Assembly (NCBI GenBank): GCA_031430645.1
Contig: JANPBY010000112.1
Coordinates: forward strand, 1 to 59,278
Direction of reading: 5' to 3'
DNA length: 59,278 bases
Origin: JANPBY01 sp031430645
GTDB taxonomy: Bacteria > Actinomycetota > Actinomycetes > DATJPE01
The notes beneath the pieces were generated by a model. The model was not told the DNA's origin, searched no databases, and saw only the letters and a program-made list of their open reading frames with translations. Of this stretch, positions 33,819-41,810 are shown one piece after another (position 1 is the first letter of the stretch; the number at the start of each line of letters is the position of its first letter). Made by a program: the position numbers and the translations under genes.

Positions 33819-35525
33819 ATGTCGCTGGTCACTAAGTTCACACCGGAGTCCTTGCGCGGCTACCAGCCGACCTGGCTCAAGGGAGACATCGTGGCCGGCG
33901 TCACGCTGGCAGCAGTCGCGATCCCCGAGACCATGGGCTACACCTCGATCGCACAGACGCCGGTCGTCACGGGTCTCTATACAGTCATCTTTCCCACCAT
34001 CGTGTTCGCGCTGCTCGGCTCATCCCGGCTGCTGGTGGTCGGGGCCGACTCTGCGACGGCAGCCATCATGGCTGCGGGACTCGCTGGATTGGGCATAGCG
34101 GGGCTGACGCCGAACTCCACGGAATGGTTGGCCTACTCCAGCCTGGTCGCCCTGGTCTGCGGCGGGCTCTTGATCCTGGCCCGGCTGCTCAAACTCGGTT
34201 TTCTCGGCGATTTTCTCAGCGCCTCGGTCCTCATCGGCTTCCTGACCGGCGTTGGCATCCAGGTCCTCACCGGCCAGATCCCCGACATGCTCGGAATCCC
34301 CAAAGGCACGGGCAACTGGTTCGAGCAGCAGTGGTACACGATCACCCACGTCGTGGATGCCAATGGTCCAACCGTGGCCTACGCCGCCGGCACCTTGATC
34401 ATCATCATCGGACTCAAGAAGTTCGCCCCGAGCATCCCCGGTGCGGTGATCGCCGTGGTCCTGTCGATCTTCTTGTCCACGACCCTGGACTCCAGTGCCA
34501 ACGGTGTGGCCGTCATCGGACCGGTGCAAGGCGGATTCCCGCCGATCGGTCTGCCCGAGGGGATCACCTGGAGTGACATTCCGGCGGTCATCGGGATCGC
34601 CCTGTCCTGCTTCGTGCTGATCATCGCCCAGAGCGCCGCAACATCGCGCAGCTTTGCCATGAAGCACGAGGAGCGCGTCGACGTGAACCGCGACATCGTC
34701 GGCCTGGCTGGTGCCAACATCGCAGCAGGGCTCAGCGGGACCTTCGTCGTCAACGGAAGCCCCACCAAGACCGAGATCCTCGACGAGCAGCACGGTCGAA
34801 CTCAGGTCGCGAACATCACCATGTCTCTAGTCGTGCTGGTGGTCGTCTTGTTCCTCACCGGCTTCCTCACTGACATGCCCAAGGCCGTGCTTGCCGCCAT
34901 CGTCTTCATGATCGGCCTCAGCCTCGTCGACATCAGGGGGCTCAAGCGGATCCGCGCGGGGCGCGCCAGCGAATTCGTGATCGCCTGCCTCACGGCCCTG
35001 GTGGTCTTCGGGTGGGGAGTCGAGCAGGGCATCATTTTGGCGATCGTGTTGTCCATCCTCGAACTGGTACGTCGCGCCTACTCCCCCAAGGACTTCCTCC
35101 TGGGAGTCAACGCCGACGGCGTGCCGACCTACACCAAGGCGACACCTGGGACCGAGAGCCTCCCTGGCCTGCTCGTCTTCCGGTTCGACGCCGAGCTCTT
35201 CTACGCCAACGCCAGCATCTTCGTCGACGACATCCAGGGGCTCATCGCCGCGGCGCCTACCAAGGTGCGCTGGCTCATCATCGACTGCTCAGCCATGACC
35301 GACATCGACTACTCGGCAGGCCTCAACCTCGCTGGACTGATCAAAGCCGTCCACAACGACGGAGGAGTCTTCGCCCTGGCCGGTGCAGACCCCGCGTTGC
35401 TGGCCACCCTCACGAAGTACGGAACCCTCGAGGACTTCGACAACGCCCACATCTTCCCGACCGTCCTCGACGGCGTCCGCGCCTTCCAAGCAAGCACACC
35501 CACCGCGCCCACCAGCGCCACCTGA
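33819..35525 (+). CDS. SulP family anion transporter with STAS domain
   Basis: A 568-residue SLC26/SulP transporter, moving sulfate, bicarbonate or related anions across the cytoplasmic membrane. The N-terminus has the typical LKGDIVAGVTLAAVAIPETM and the span-3 motif VFALLGSSRLLVVGADSATA. About 12-14 hydrophobic segments extend to residue 415, including FVVNGSPTKTEI. The C-terminal STAS domain (LLVFRFDAELFYANASIF; VRWLIIDCSAMTDIDYSAG) completes the family layout. The ATG has GGAGG about 7 nt upstream. It stands alone, converging on the ECF42-type sigma gene. The transported anion cannot be decided from sequence. Confidence 0.92.
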   Translation: MSLVTKFTPESLRGYQPTWLKGDIVAGVTLAAVAIPETMGYTSIAQTPVVTGLYTVIFPTIVFALLGSSRLLVVGADSATAAIMAAGLAGLGIAGLTPNSTEWLAYSSLVALVCGGLLILARLLKLGFLGDFLSASVLIGFLTGVGIQVLTGQIPDMLGIPKGTGNWFEQQWYTITHVVDANGPTVAYAAGTLIIIIGLKKFAPSIPGAVIAVVLSIFLSTTLDSSANGVAVIGPVQGGFPPIGLPEGITWSDIPAVIGIALSCFVLIIAQSAATSRSFAMKHEERVDVNRDIVGLAGANIAAGLSGTFVVNGSPTKTEILDEQHGRTQVANITMSLVVLVVVLFLTGFLTDMPKAVLAAIVFMIGLSLVDIRGLKRIRAGRASEFVIACLTALVVFGWGVEQGIILAIVLSILELVRRAYSPKDFLLGVNADGVPTYTKATPGTESLPGLLVFRFDAELFYANASIFVDDIQGLIAAAPTKVRWLIIDCSAMTDIDYSAGLNLAGLIKAVHNDGGVFALAGADPALLATLTKYGTLEDFDNAHIFPTVLDGVRAFQASTPTAPTSAT

Positions 35526-35547
35526 CCCGCAGGCCGGCCCCCGGAGC

Positions 35548-36825
35548 TCACCTCGGGGTACGGACTGCGGCCGCCTTGGCGAGCAAGTAGGCGCGCTCGG
35601 CCGGCGAAGTCGTCTGCCGGGCCGCGGCGAGATACTCCACCCGCGCCTCGGCGGCTCGGCCGGCCTCTTCGAGCAGGTGCGCCCGAACCGAGGCGAGCCG
35701 GTGGTTCGTCGTCAAGAACCCAGAAACGCGGAGGTCCTCCACGAGGGCGAGCCCCGCCTCAGGCCCTTCCAACCTTGCCAGGGCGACGGCTCTGTTCAGT
35801 GTCACTAGTGGAGATGGCGCCACCACTTCGTGTACGCGGTACAGCGCATGGACCTCGGCCCAGTCGGTCTCCTCGGCCGACCTCGCTTGGGCATGGACTG
35901 CGGCCACGGCGGCCTGGAGCTGGAACGGCCCCAACTGCCCGGTCGCCAGCGCCGTCTCAACGAGCGACGCACCCTCGGCGACTTGCGCCTGGTCCCAGCG
36001 GCTCCGATCCTGTTCGGCAAGTGGGACAAGGCGGCCATCCGCGTCCACGCGTGCCAGTCGTCGAGAGTCCTGAAGCAGGACAAGTGCGAGCAGACCCAGG
36101 GCCTCCGGGTCGTCAGGAGCGAGGTCGACGAGCAGGCGTGCCAGCCGTACGGACTCCGTGCACAGCTCCCGCCGCACCGGCAGATCGTTCGTTGTTGCGG
36201 CATACCCCTCGTTGAAGACCAGGTAGACCACGTGCAGGGCTGTAGCCAGTCGAACCGTGAGCTCCTCGCCCGTGGGCAGCCGAAAGGGGATTCGGGCCAC
36301 GGCGATCTTGCGCTTGGCCCGCACCACCCGCTGAGCCATCGTCGACTCTGGAACCAGGAACGCCGCCGCGACCTCTCCCGTGGTCAGGCCGCAGACTGCT
36401 CGCAGGGTGAGCGCTACCTGGGCGTCCTCGGCGAGGGCCGGGTGGCAGCAGAGCAGGACCAGGCGGAGCTGGTCATCGGCCAACGGCCCATGTTCGTCGT
36501 CGTCGACGGCGACATCGACGTACGACCCTGAAGCCGAGGGGGCATCATCACCCTCCCGGAGTCCCAGCGAGTCTGCCTCCTTGCCCACCCGCAGCTTCTC
36601 CCGGCGCACTCGGTCGAGGGCGCGGTTACGGGCGACAGTGGTCAACCACGCCGCCGGGTTGTGGGGAACGCCATCAAGCGGCCAACGCTGAAGAGCCTCG
36701 ACACATGCTTCCTGGAAGGAATCCTCCGCGAGGTCGAAATCGCCGAAGCGCCGAACCAACCCGCCGAGCACTCGCACCGACTCGGTGCGCATGAGATGCT
36801 CGAGGGCCGGGGCGGCGTCGTTCAC
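35548..36825 (-). CDS. ECF42-type RNA polymerase sigma factor with C-terminal helical extension
   Basis: A 425-residue sigma factor, far longer than normal ECF proteins. Regions 2 and 4 occupy about the first 185 residues (RRFGDFDLAEDSFQEACVEA; NPAAWLTTVARNRALDRVRR; VALTLRAVCGLTTGEVAAAF). The remaining ~240 residues are a TPR-like helical domain (YLVFNEGYAATTNDLPVRRE; LNRAVALARLEGPEAGLAL), a layout described for group ECF42. That group is characteristically encoded next to a DGPF/YCII protein, and exactly such a gene lies 4 nt upstream here. GTG at 36825 is chosen as the start because it follows the upstream stop closely. ECF42 factors lack a classical anti-sigma and the C-terminal domain is thought to control them. 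Confidence 0.9.
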   Translation of the reverse strand: MNDAAPALEHLMRTESVRVLGGLVRRFGDFDLAEDSFQEACVEALQRWPLDGVPHNPAAWLTTVARNRALDRVRREKLRVGKEADSLGLREGDDAPSASGSYVDVAVDDDEHGPLADDQLRLVLLCCHPALAEDAQVALTLRAVCGLTTGEVAAAFLVPESTMAQRVVRAKRKIAVARIPFRLPTGEELTVRLATALHVVYLVFNEGYAATTNDLPVRRELCTESVRLARLLVDLAPDDPEALGLLALVLLQDSRRLARVDADGRLVPLAEQDRSRWDQAQVAEGASLVETALATGQLGPFQLQAAVAAVHAQARSAEETDWAEVHALYRVHEVVAPSPLVTLNRAVALARLEGPEAGLALVEDLRVSGFLTTNHRLASVRAHLLEEAGRAAEARVEYLAAARQTTSPAERAYLLAKAAAVRTPR

Positions 36826-36829
36826 CGAA

Positions 36830-37183
36830 TCAGCCGGGAAGCTGCATGATCGGCCGTACCTCGACCCCGCCGAATCGGGCGTCGGGAATCTGCGCCGCCC
36901 AGTCCAGCGCCTCGTCCAGCGTGGCGGCCTCGACCTGGTAGTAGCCGACGAGGACCTCCTTGGACTCTGCGAACGGGCCGTCAGTGACCGATCGAGCGCC
37001 GTCCCGGACCCGTACGACCGTGGCGGTGTCGACCCCCTGCAGCGGGTCGCCGTAAACGAAGGCACCGGCGCTGCGCATCCTCGCCGTGTAGTCCATGTAT
37101 TCGCCGAAGATCGCGTTCTGCTCGGCCTCGCTGAGACCGTCGTAGGACTGGGGGTTCACATAGATGAGGAGCATGTATTGCAC
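36830..37183 (-). CDS. YCII/DGPF-domain protein, partner of the ECF42 sigma factor
   Basis: A 117-residue protein with the DGPF/YCII fold: YMLLIYVNPQSYDGLSEAEQ at the start, SVTDGPFAESKEVLVGYYQV containing the DGPF motif, and a final VEVRPIMQLPG. The family is small, soluble and of uncertain biochemical role, but is a constant neighbour and often a target of ECF42 sigma factors. GTG at 37183 is preferred over the later ATG at 37174 because GGAGG lies 6 nt before it. It is transcribed ahead of the sigma gene with a 4-nt gap. Confidence 0.88.
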   Translation of the reverse strand: MQYMLLIYVNPQSYDGLSEAEQNAIFGEYMDYTARMRSAGAFVYGDPLQGVDTATVVRVRDGARSVTDGPFAESKEVLVGYYQVEAATLDEALDWAAQIPDARFGGVEVRPIMQLPG

Positions 37184-37262
37184 GGCTGACCTCCACGCGT
37201 CGTTGGGCGGCCCGACGCCGCCCACCCATCATGGCGACGAACAGCCCACTTCCGCATCGACA

Positions 37263-37347
37263 CCCACCCCCCACTTCACGCGCGACACGCCGTCCTCACG
37301 CGTCAAGTACCACGCTCAGCCGGCTACTTATCGCGCGTGAAGTGGGG
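37263..37347. repeat. Palindromic dispersed repeat, copy 1 (overlaps asd 3' end)
   Basis: A stem of 17 bp is formed by 37269-37285 and its perfect inverse 37331-37347 (arms CCCCACTTCACGCGCGA and TCGCGCGTGAAGTGGGG), giving a 79-bp palindromic element. Bases 37263-37318 match 54370-54425 on the other strand at 52 of 56 positions. The right arm runs into the asd gene and encodes its last residues (PHFTRDK) and stop. It lies between the asd stop and the DGPF gene start. Confidence 0.85.
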
Positions 37348-38394
37348 TTCTGCTGCCAGCAGCTCGGCGATCTGCACCGCATTGAGCGCGGCGCCCTTGC
37401 GTAGGTTGTCGCTGCTCAGGAAGAGAACCAGGCCGCGATCGTTGGGCACGGTGGAGTCCTGGCGGAGCCGTCCGACGTAGGTCGGATCCTGGCCGGCGGC
37501 CTGCAGCGGCGTGGGTACGGCTGTCAGCTCCACGCCCGGTGCCGCGGCCAACAGCTCCGTCGCCCGAGCGACCGTCAGCGGCCGCTGGAACTCGGCATTG
37601 ATCGACAGTGAGTGACCGGTGAAGACCGGCACTCGAACACACGTGCCCGACACCAGCAGGTCGGGGATGCCGAGGATCTTGCGGCTCTCATTGCGAAGCT
37701 TCTGCTCCTCATCGGTCTCGAGCGACCCGTCCTCGACGATCGATCCAGCGAGGGGCAGGACATTGAAGGCAATCGGCGTGACGTACTTCTCCGGCGTAGG
37801 GAAGTCCACCGCCGACCCGTCGTGGACCAGCTCGGTGGCCCGGTCGACCACCTGACGCACCTGCTTGTCGAGCTCGTCGACACCGGCCAGCCCACTGCCC
37901 GAGACTGCCTGGTAACTGCTCACGACCAGGCGGCTAAGACCCGCTTCGGCATGCAGCGGCTGGAGCACCGGCATCGCAGCCATCGTGGTGCAGTTGGGGT
38001 TGGCGACGATGCCCTTGGGACGGGACTTCAGATCCTGTGGGTTGACTTCGCTCACGACGAGGGGGACGTCAGGATCCATCCGCCAGGCCGAGGAATTGTC
38101 GATGACCACCGCCCCGGCGGCGGCATAGCGGGGTGCGAGTTCGCGCGAGGTCGATCCACCCGCTGAGAACAGCGCGATGTCCAGACCCGCGAGGTCAGCG
38201 GTGACCGCGTCCTCGACGAGGATCTCCTGGCCGCGCCACGGCAACGTCGAGCCAGCGGACCGGGCAGAAGCGAAGAAGCGAATCCGAGTCAGCGGAAAGG
38301 CGCGCTCGTCGAGCAAACGCCGCATCACCGTGCCGACCTGACCGGTGGCTCCGACGATGCCGACGGTGAGTCCGTCCCCCGAAGCCCCCGTCAT
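37324..38394 (-). CDS. asd: Aspartate-semialdehyde dehydrogenase
   Basis: A 356-residue enzyme reducing aspartyl phosphate to aspartate-semialdehyde with NADPH, the second step to lysine, threonine and methionine. It shows the NADP fold VGIVGATGQVGTVMRRLLDE, the ALFSAGGSTSRELAP region, the active-site cysteine in GIVANPNCTTMA near residue 137 and a conserved histidine region in VFTGHSLSINAEF. Start and stop overlap lysC by ATGA, a standard actinobacterial arrangement. Oddly, the last seven residues and the stop codon lie inside one arm of a dispersed palindromic repeat, so the C-terminus was probably set by that element. Confidence 0.96.
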   Translation of the reverse strand: MTGASGDGLTVGIVGATGQVGTVMRRLLDERAFPLTRIRFFASARSAGSTLPWRGQEILVEDAVTADLAGLDIALFSAGGSTSRELAPRYAAAGAVVIDNSSAWRMDPDVPLVVSEVNPQDLKSRPKGIVANPNCTTMAAMPVLQPLHAEAGLSRLVVSSYQAVSGSGLAGVDELDKQVRQVVDRATELVHDGSAVDFPTPEKYVTPIAFNVLPLAGSIVEDGSLETDEEQKLRNESRKILGIPDLLVSGTCVRVPVFTGHSLSINAEFQRPLTVARATELLAAAPGVELTAVPTPLQAAGQDPTYVGRLRQDSTVPNDRGLVLFLSSDNLRKGAALNAVQIAELLAAEPHFTRDK

Positions 38395-39653
38395 CGACCG
38401 GTCCCGCCATAGATGACTGCTTCGCCCTGCTCGACATCGAGACCGAAAGCCGAGTGCACAGCGCGTACGGCGACATCGACGTCCTGCTCCCGAGTCACCA
38501 CAGAGATGCGAATCTCCGAGGTCGAGATCATCTCGACGTTGACCCCCACATCTGCCAGGGCGGCAAAGAAAGTCGCAGAGACGCCGGGGTGGCTGCGCAT
38601 GGCAGCACCGACGAGTGACACCTTGCCGATCTGGTCGTCGTACAGGAGCTGCTCGAACCCGACCTCGTCCTGGACTCGACGAAGGGCCGCAGTCGCCCGC
38701 TGGCCATCGGTCTTGGGCAGGGTAAAGGTGATGTCCGTCCGGCCGGTCGACGCGGCAGAGATGTTCTGCACGATCATGTCGATGTTGACCTCGGCATCAG
38801 CGACCGCGCGGAAGATGGCCGCGGCCTCGCCAGGCTTGTCGGGCACTCCCACCACCGTGACCTTGGCCTCGCTGCGGTCGTGGGCGACCCCCGAGATGAT
38901 CGCCTGCTCCATGTCGTCCCTCTCGTTGGTGACCAGCGTGCCCGCTTGGTGATTGAACGATGAGCGCACGTGAATCGGCATGTTCGAGCGCCGGGCGTAC
39001 TCAACACAACGCAGGTGGAGGACCTTGGCGCCAGCCGCGGCGAGTTCGAGCATCTCCTCGTAGGAAACGCGTTCGAGCCGGCGGGCTGTGGGAACGATGC
39101 GCGGGTCAGCCGAGAAGACGCCGTCGACATCAGTGTAGATCTCGCAGACCTCGGCCCCCAACGCCACCGCAAGCGCTACTGCTGTTGTGTCAGAGCCCCC
39201 ACGCCCGAGAGTGGTGATGTCCTTGGTGTCCTGACTCACTCCCTGGAAGCCCGCGACGATAGCCACTGCGCCTTCGGCTAGTGCGCCTTGGATGCGCCCC
39301 GGGGTGACGTCGATGATGCGAGCACGCCCGTGCATCGAATCGGTGATGACCCCGGCCTGGCTCCCGGTGAAGGAGCGCGCCTCATGACCGAGGTCCGCGA
39401 TAGCCATGGCGAGCACCGCCATCGAGATCCGCTCGCCAGCCGTGAGGAGCATGTCGAGCTCCCGTGGATGAGGCTGAGGCGTGACCTGCTTGGCCAGATC
39501 GATCAGCTCATCCGTGCTGTCGCCCATGGCGGAGACGACCACGACAACTTCGTAGCCAGACTTCTTGGTCTCGACGATGCGGCGGGCGACCCGCTTGACG
39601 CACTCGGCATCAGCAACGGAGGAACCGCCGTACTTCTGGACTATGAGAGCCAC
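38391..39653 (-). CDS. lysC: Aspartate kinase
   Basis: A 420-residue aspartokinase (aspartate + ATP to aspartyl phosphate). The N-terminal kinase domain starts with VQKYGGSSVADAECVKRVA and contains VVVVSAMGDSTDELIDLA and TTLGRGGSDTTAVALA. Two C-terminal ACT domains (VGVPDKPGEAAAIFRAVADA; GVSATFFAALADVGVNVEMI) are the sites for feedback control by lysine and threonine. The GTG start has a near-perfect site (AGGAGGTGA) about 9 nt upstream. It is followed by asd with a 4-nt overlap. Length and layout match the single actinobacterial enzyme. Confidence 0.97.
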   Translation of the reverse strand: MALIVQKYGGSSVADAECVKRVARRIVETKKSGYEVVVVVSAMGDSTDELIDLAKQVTPQPHPRELDMLLTAGERISMAVLAMAIADLGHEARSFTGSQAGVITDSMHGRARIIDVTPGRIQGALAEGAVAIVAGFQGVSQDTKDITTLGRGGSDTTAVALAVALGAEVCEIYTDVDGVFSADPRIVPTARRLERVSYEEMLELAAAGAKVLHLRCVEYARRSNMPIHVRSSFNHQAGTLVTNERDDMEQAIISGVAHDRSEAKVTVVGVPDKPGEAAAIFRAVADAEVNIDMIVQNISAASTGRTDITFTLPKTDGQRATAALRRVQDEVGFEQLLYDDQIGKVSLVGAAMRSHPGVSATFFAALADVGVNVEMISTSEIRISVVTREQDVDVAVRAVHSAFGLDVEQGEAVIYGGTGR

Positions 39654-39773
39654 GCGGGTTCACCTCCTGCCGGGTCAGTCGAAGGCCTCGGTCAGGGGCT
39701 CAGTCTACCGGCGGCTCGCGAAGGGTCCTGGGACGTCCGAATCCTGGGACTTCCCACGGGCCACCAATGGGGC

Positions 39774-40346
39774 TCAGTCGCGGAGGAGTGCATCCACTTC
39801 TGCGGCCAGGGCGGACTCGTCATCGATGTCGAGACGCTGGTGGCCGATGATCGACAGCAACGCACGCTGGGCCTGCAAGGCGTGCTGGCCCCAGCTTGCA
39901 AGGTAGGAGAACTGCCACCACCACAACGCCTCGGCCACCCGACCCTCGTCGTAGTGACGCAACCCGTGGGCCAGGTCGACGGCCACCTTGGCCACGTCGT
40001 CGCTGATCCGTCCGAGGTTGGGCTCGGCGGGCAGGAGCGGGTCGAAGACGGAGACGTACTCGTCGAGACCTTCGAGCAACGTGGCGAGGCCCTCACGGAG
40101 GGGGTCGGCATCGGGGTCAGGGCCTGTGTCGGCCTCAAATCGTTCAGCGGGTACGACGTCTTGGACGGCAGCGAGCATCGCCCCCGCCATCGAGATCTGC
40201 GCGAGCTGCACGATCAGTGCCGAGATGGCCGTATCCGGCGCGCCGCCCGTGGCAATCTCACCCACGCCCTTGAGAAAGGTGCGGGCGTGCGACTCAACGT
40301 CGGACGCGAAGTCGGTGAAGTCGAAGTCTGCGTGGTCCTCGGGCAT
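39774..40346 (-). CDS. DUF5063 domain-containing protein
   Basis: A 190-residue acidic protein, largely helical, of the DUF5063 family found beside recR in several actinobacteria. Visible segments are FTDFASDVESHARTFLKGVG, the helical LREGLATLLEGLDEYVSVFD, and HYDEGRVAEALWWWQFSYLA, a tryptophan-rich helix typical of the family. Function unknown; the constant neighbour suggests a link to recombination repair or just stable synteny. The ATG has GGAGG 5 nt upstream. It lies 99 nt after recR on the same strand. Confidence 0.85.
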   Translation of the reverse strand: MPEDHADFDFTDFASDVESHARTFLKGVGEIATGGAPDTAISALIVQLAQISMAGAMLAAVQDVVPAERFEADTGPDPDADPLREGLATLLEGLDEYVSVFDPLLPAEPNLGRISDDVAKVAVDLAHGLRHYDEGRVAEALWWWQFSYLASWGQHALQAQRALLSIIGHQRLDIDDESALAAEVDALLRD

Positions 40347-40445
40347 CAGTGCCTCCGGTTGGTGGATGGCACCGGCGGGAGACCGCCGGTGGAGGGGACC
40401 GTCTCAAGACGCCGGCCGCGCAGGGTCGGACCGAACGCCTGCTGC

Positions 40446-41045
40446 TCAGACATCGAGGAGTCGCCGCCCCTCAAAGGCTCGACCCAAGGTGATCTCATCG
40501 GCGTACTCAAGGTCACCGCCGACCGGCAGGCCACTGGCCAGCCGCGTGACGCGCAGGCCCATGGGTTTCATCAGACGGGCGAGGTAGGTGGCGGTCGCCT
40601 CGCCCTCGAGGTTGGGGTCGGTGGCAATGATCAGCTCGGTCACCGTGCCGTCAGCGAGCCGCACCATCAGCTCGCGCACGCGAAGGTCGTCGGGTCCGAT
40701 GCCCTCGATCGGGCTGATCGCACCGCCCAGCACGTGGTAGCGGCCCCGAAACTCCCGGGTGCGCTCCACCGCGACGATGTCCTTGGGCTCCTCGACGACG
40801 CAGATGACAGCGAGATCCCGGCGCGGATCGAGGCAGATCCGGCACTCCTCGGCCTCAGCGACATTTCCGCAGGTGCGGCAGAACCGGACCTTGTCCTTGA
40901 CCTCGGTGAGGGCATGGACCAACTGACGTACGTCTGCCGGGTCGGCGGCCAACAAGTGGAAAGCGATTCGCTGCGCGCTCTTGGGACCGACGCCGGGCAG
41001 TCGCCCGAGCTCGTCGATGAGGTCCTGAACCACACCTTCGTACAC
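40446..41045 (-). CDS. recR: Recombination mediator protein RecR
   Basis: A 199-residue RecR, which with RecO and RecF loads RecA at DNA gaps. It has the N-terminal helix-hairpin-helix LGRLPGVGPKSAQRIAFHLL, the four-cysteine zinc finger FCRTCGNVAEAEECRIC at about 56-72, and the TOPRIM domain VEEPKDIVAVERTREF and ATDPNLEGEATATYL. The length is exactly typical. The GTG start has no ribosome site but TAGGCT 6 nt upstream, suggesting a leaderless mRNA. The ybaB gene that often lies between dnaX and recR is not found here; a divergent acetyltransferase gene occupies the interval. Confidence 0.97.
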   Translation of the reverse strand: MYEGVVQDLIDELGRLPGVGPKSAQRIAFHLLAADPADVRQLVHALTEVKDKVRFCRTCGNVAEAEECRICLDPRRDLAVICVVEEPKDIVAVERTREFRGRYHVLGGAISPIEGIGPDDLRVRELMVRLADGTVTELIIATDPNLEGEATATYLARLMKPMGLRVTRLASGLPVGGDLEYADEITLGRAFEGRRLLDV

Positions 41046-41051
41046 CCCCGC

Positions 41052-41057
41052 AGCCTA
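41052..41057 (-). promoter_or_regulatory. -10 element (TAGGCT) of recR
   Basis: On the minus strand TAGGCT is followed by 6 nt and the GTG of recR; no ribosome binding site is present, so a leaderless transcript is likely. Confidence 0.5.
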
Positions 41058-41146
41058 CGGCCCGAGGCCGACGGCAGGCGGACGCCGAGCCAGCCTCGGA
41101 TCAATCGGTTGGACGTCAGCGCGCCCACGCCGGGAGGATCGCCGGC

Positions 41147-41764
41147 ATGCCGGTCGAACCGACGTACCCCACGGCAGCACCGCCGGCGGAGGTGATCCCG
41201 CTCGGGCCGCTCAACCTGCGCCGCTGGCGCGCCGACGACGTGGGCGAGCTCGACGCGGTCGTCCAACGATCGGTCGACCACCTCCGGCCGTTCATGGGGT
41301 GGGCGCCAACGAGCTCGCCGGAGGAGATCGCCGCGTTCCTGGATCGCACCCTCGCCCACTGGGAGGCACGTACGGCCTACGGCTTCGCGATGACCCTTCC
41401 CAAGACTGGCGCTGTGGTCGGGTCCGGCGCCCTGATGGGGCGCCTCGGTCCCGGCGCGCTCGAAATCGGCTACTGGGTCGCCGCCGACGCGACCGGTCAG
41501 GGCTTTGCAACCCTCGCGACTGCGGGCCTGACTCGAGCCGGGCTGGCCCTCCCTGACATCGAGCGCATCGAGGTCCATCACGACGTGGCCAACATCGTGA
41601 GCGCCAAGGTGCCGGCGAGGCTCGGTTTCACCCTCATCGGCGATGTCGAGGCGGAGATCGAAGCCGAGGCAGACACCGGTGTCCTCGGCGTCTGGGCGAT
41701 CAACAGGGAGCAATGGGCGGGAAGCTCCGGGGCGCTCATGCTTGCCCAGCTGGAAGCCGGCTAA
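41147..41764 (+). CDS. GNAT family N-acetyltransferase (RimJ/RimL type)
   Basis: A 205-residue acetyltransferase of the RimJ/RimL/SpeG-like group: LNLRRWRADDVGELDAVVQR, HLRPFMGWAPTSSPEEIAAF, IGYWVAADATGQGFATLATA with the acetyl-CoA pyrophosphate loop, and the late IEVHHDVANIVSAKVPARLG, in which the usual N-x-x-S-x-x-V/x-x-K helix is visible. Substrate unknown. The ATG has GGGAGGA about 8 nt upstream. It is transcribed against its neighbours, between recR and dnaX, where ybaB would be expected, so it may be an insertion into that block. Confidence 0.88.
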   Translation: MPVEPTYPTAAPPAEVIPLGPLNLRRWRADDVGELDAVVQRSVDHLRPFMGWAPTSSPEEIAAFLDRTLAHWEARTAYGFAMTLPKTGAVVGSGALMGRLGPGALEIGYWVAADATGQGFATLATAGLTRAGLALPDIERIEVHHDVANIVSAKVPARLGFTLIGDVEAEIEAEADTGVLGVWAINREQWAGSSGALMLAQLEAG

Positions 41765-41810
41765 GGCACAAGTCAGGCGGCCGCCTGCGACCCCCCTGAG
41801 GCGACGTGGC

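Noticed and set aside
39288..41195. 635-codon plus-strand frame opposite lysC, the DUF5063 gene and recR
   Set aside because: It spans three well-supported genes on the other strand and several intergenic gaps and has no domain signature.
41774..41787. Perfect 14-bp palindrome CAGGCGGCCGCCTG between convergent genes
   Set aside because: No loop and no T-run, and such GC palindromes arise easily at this base composition.
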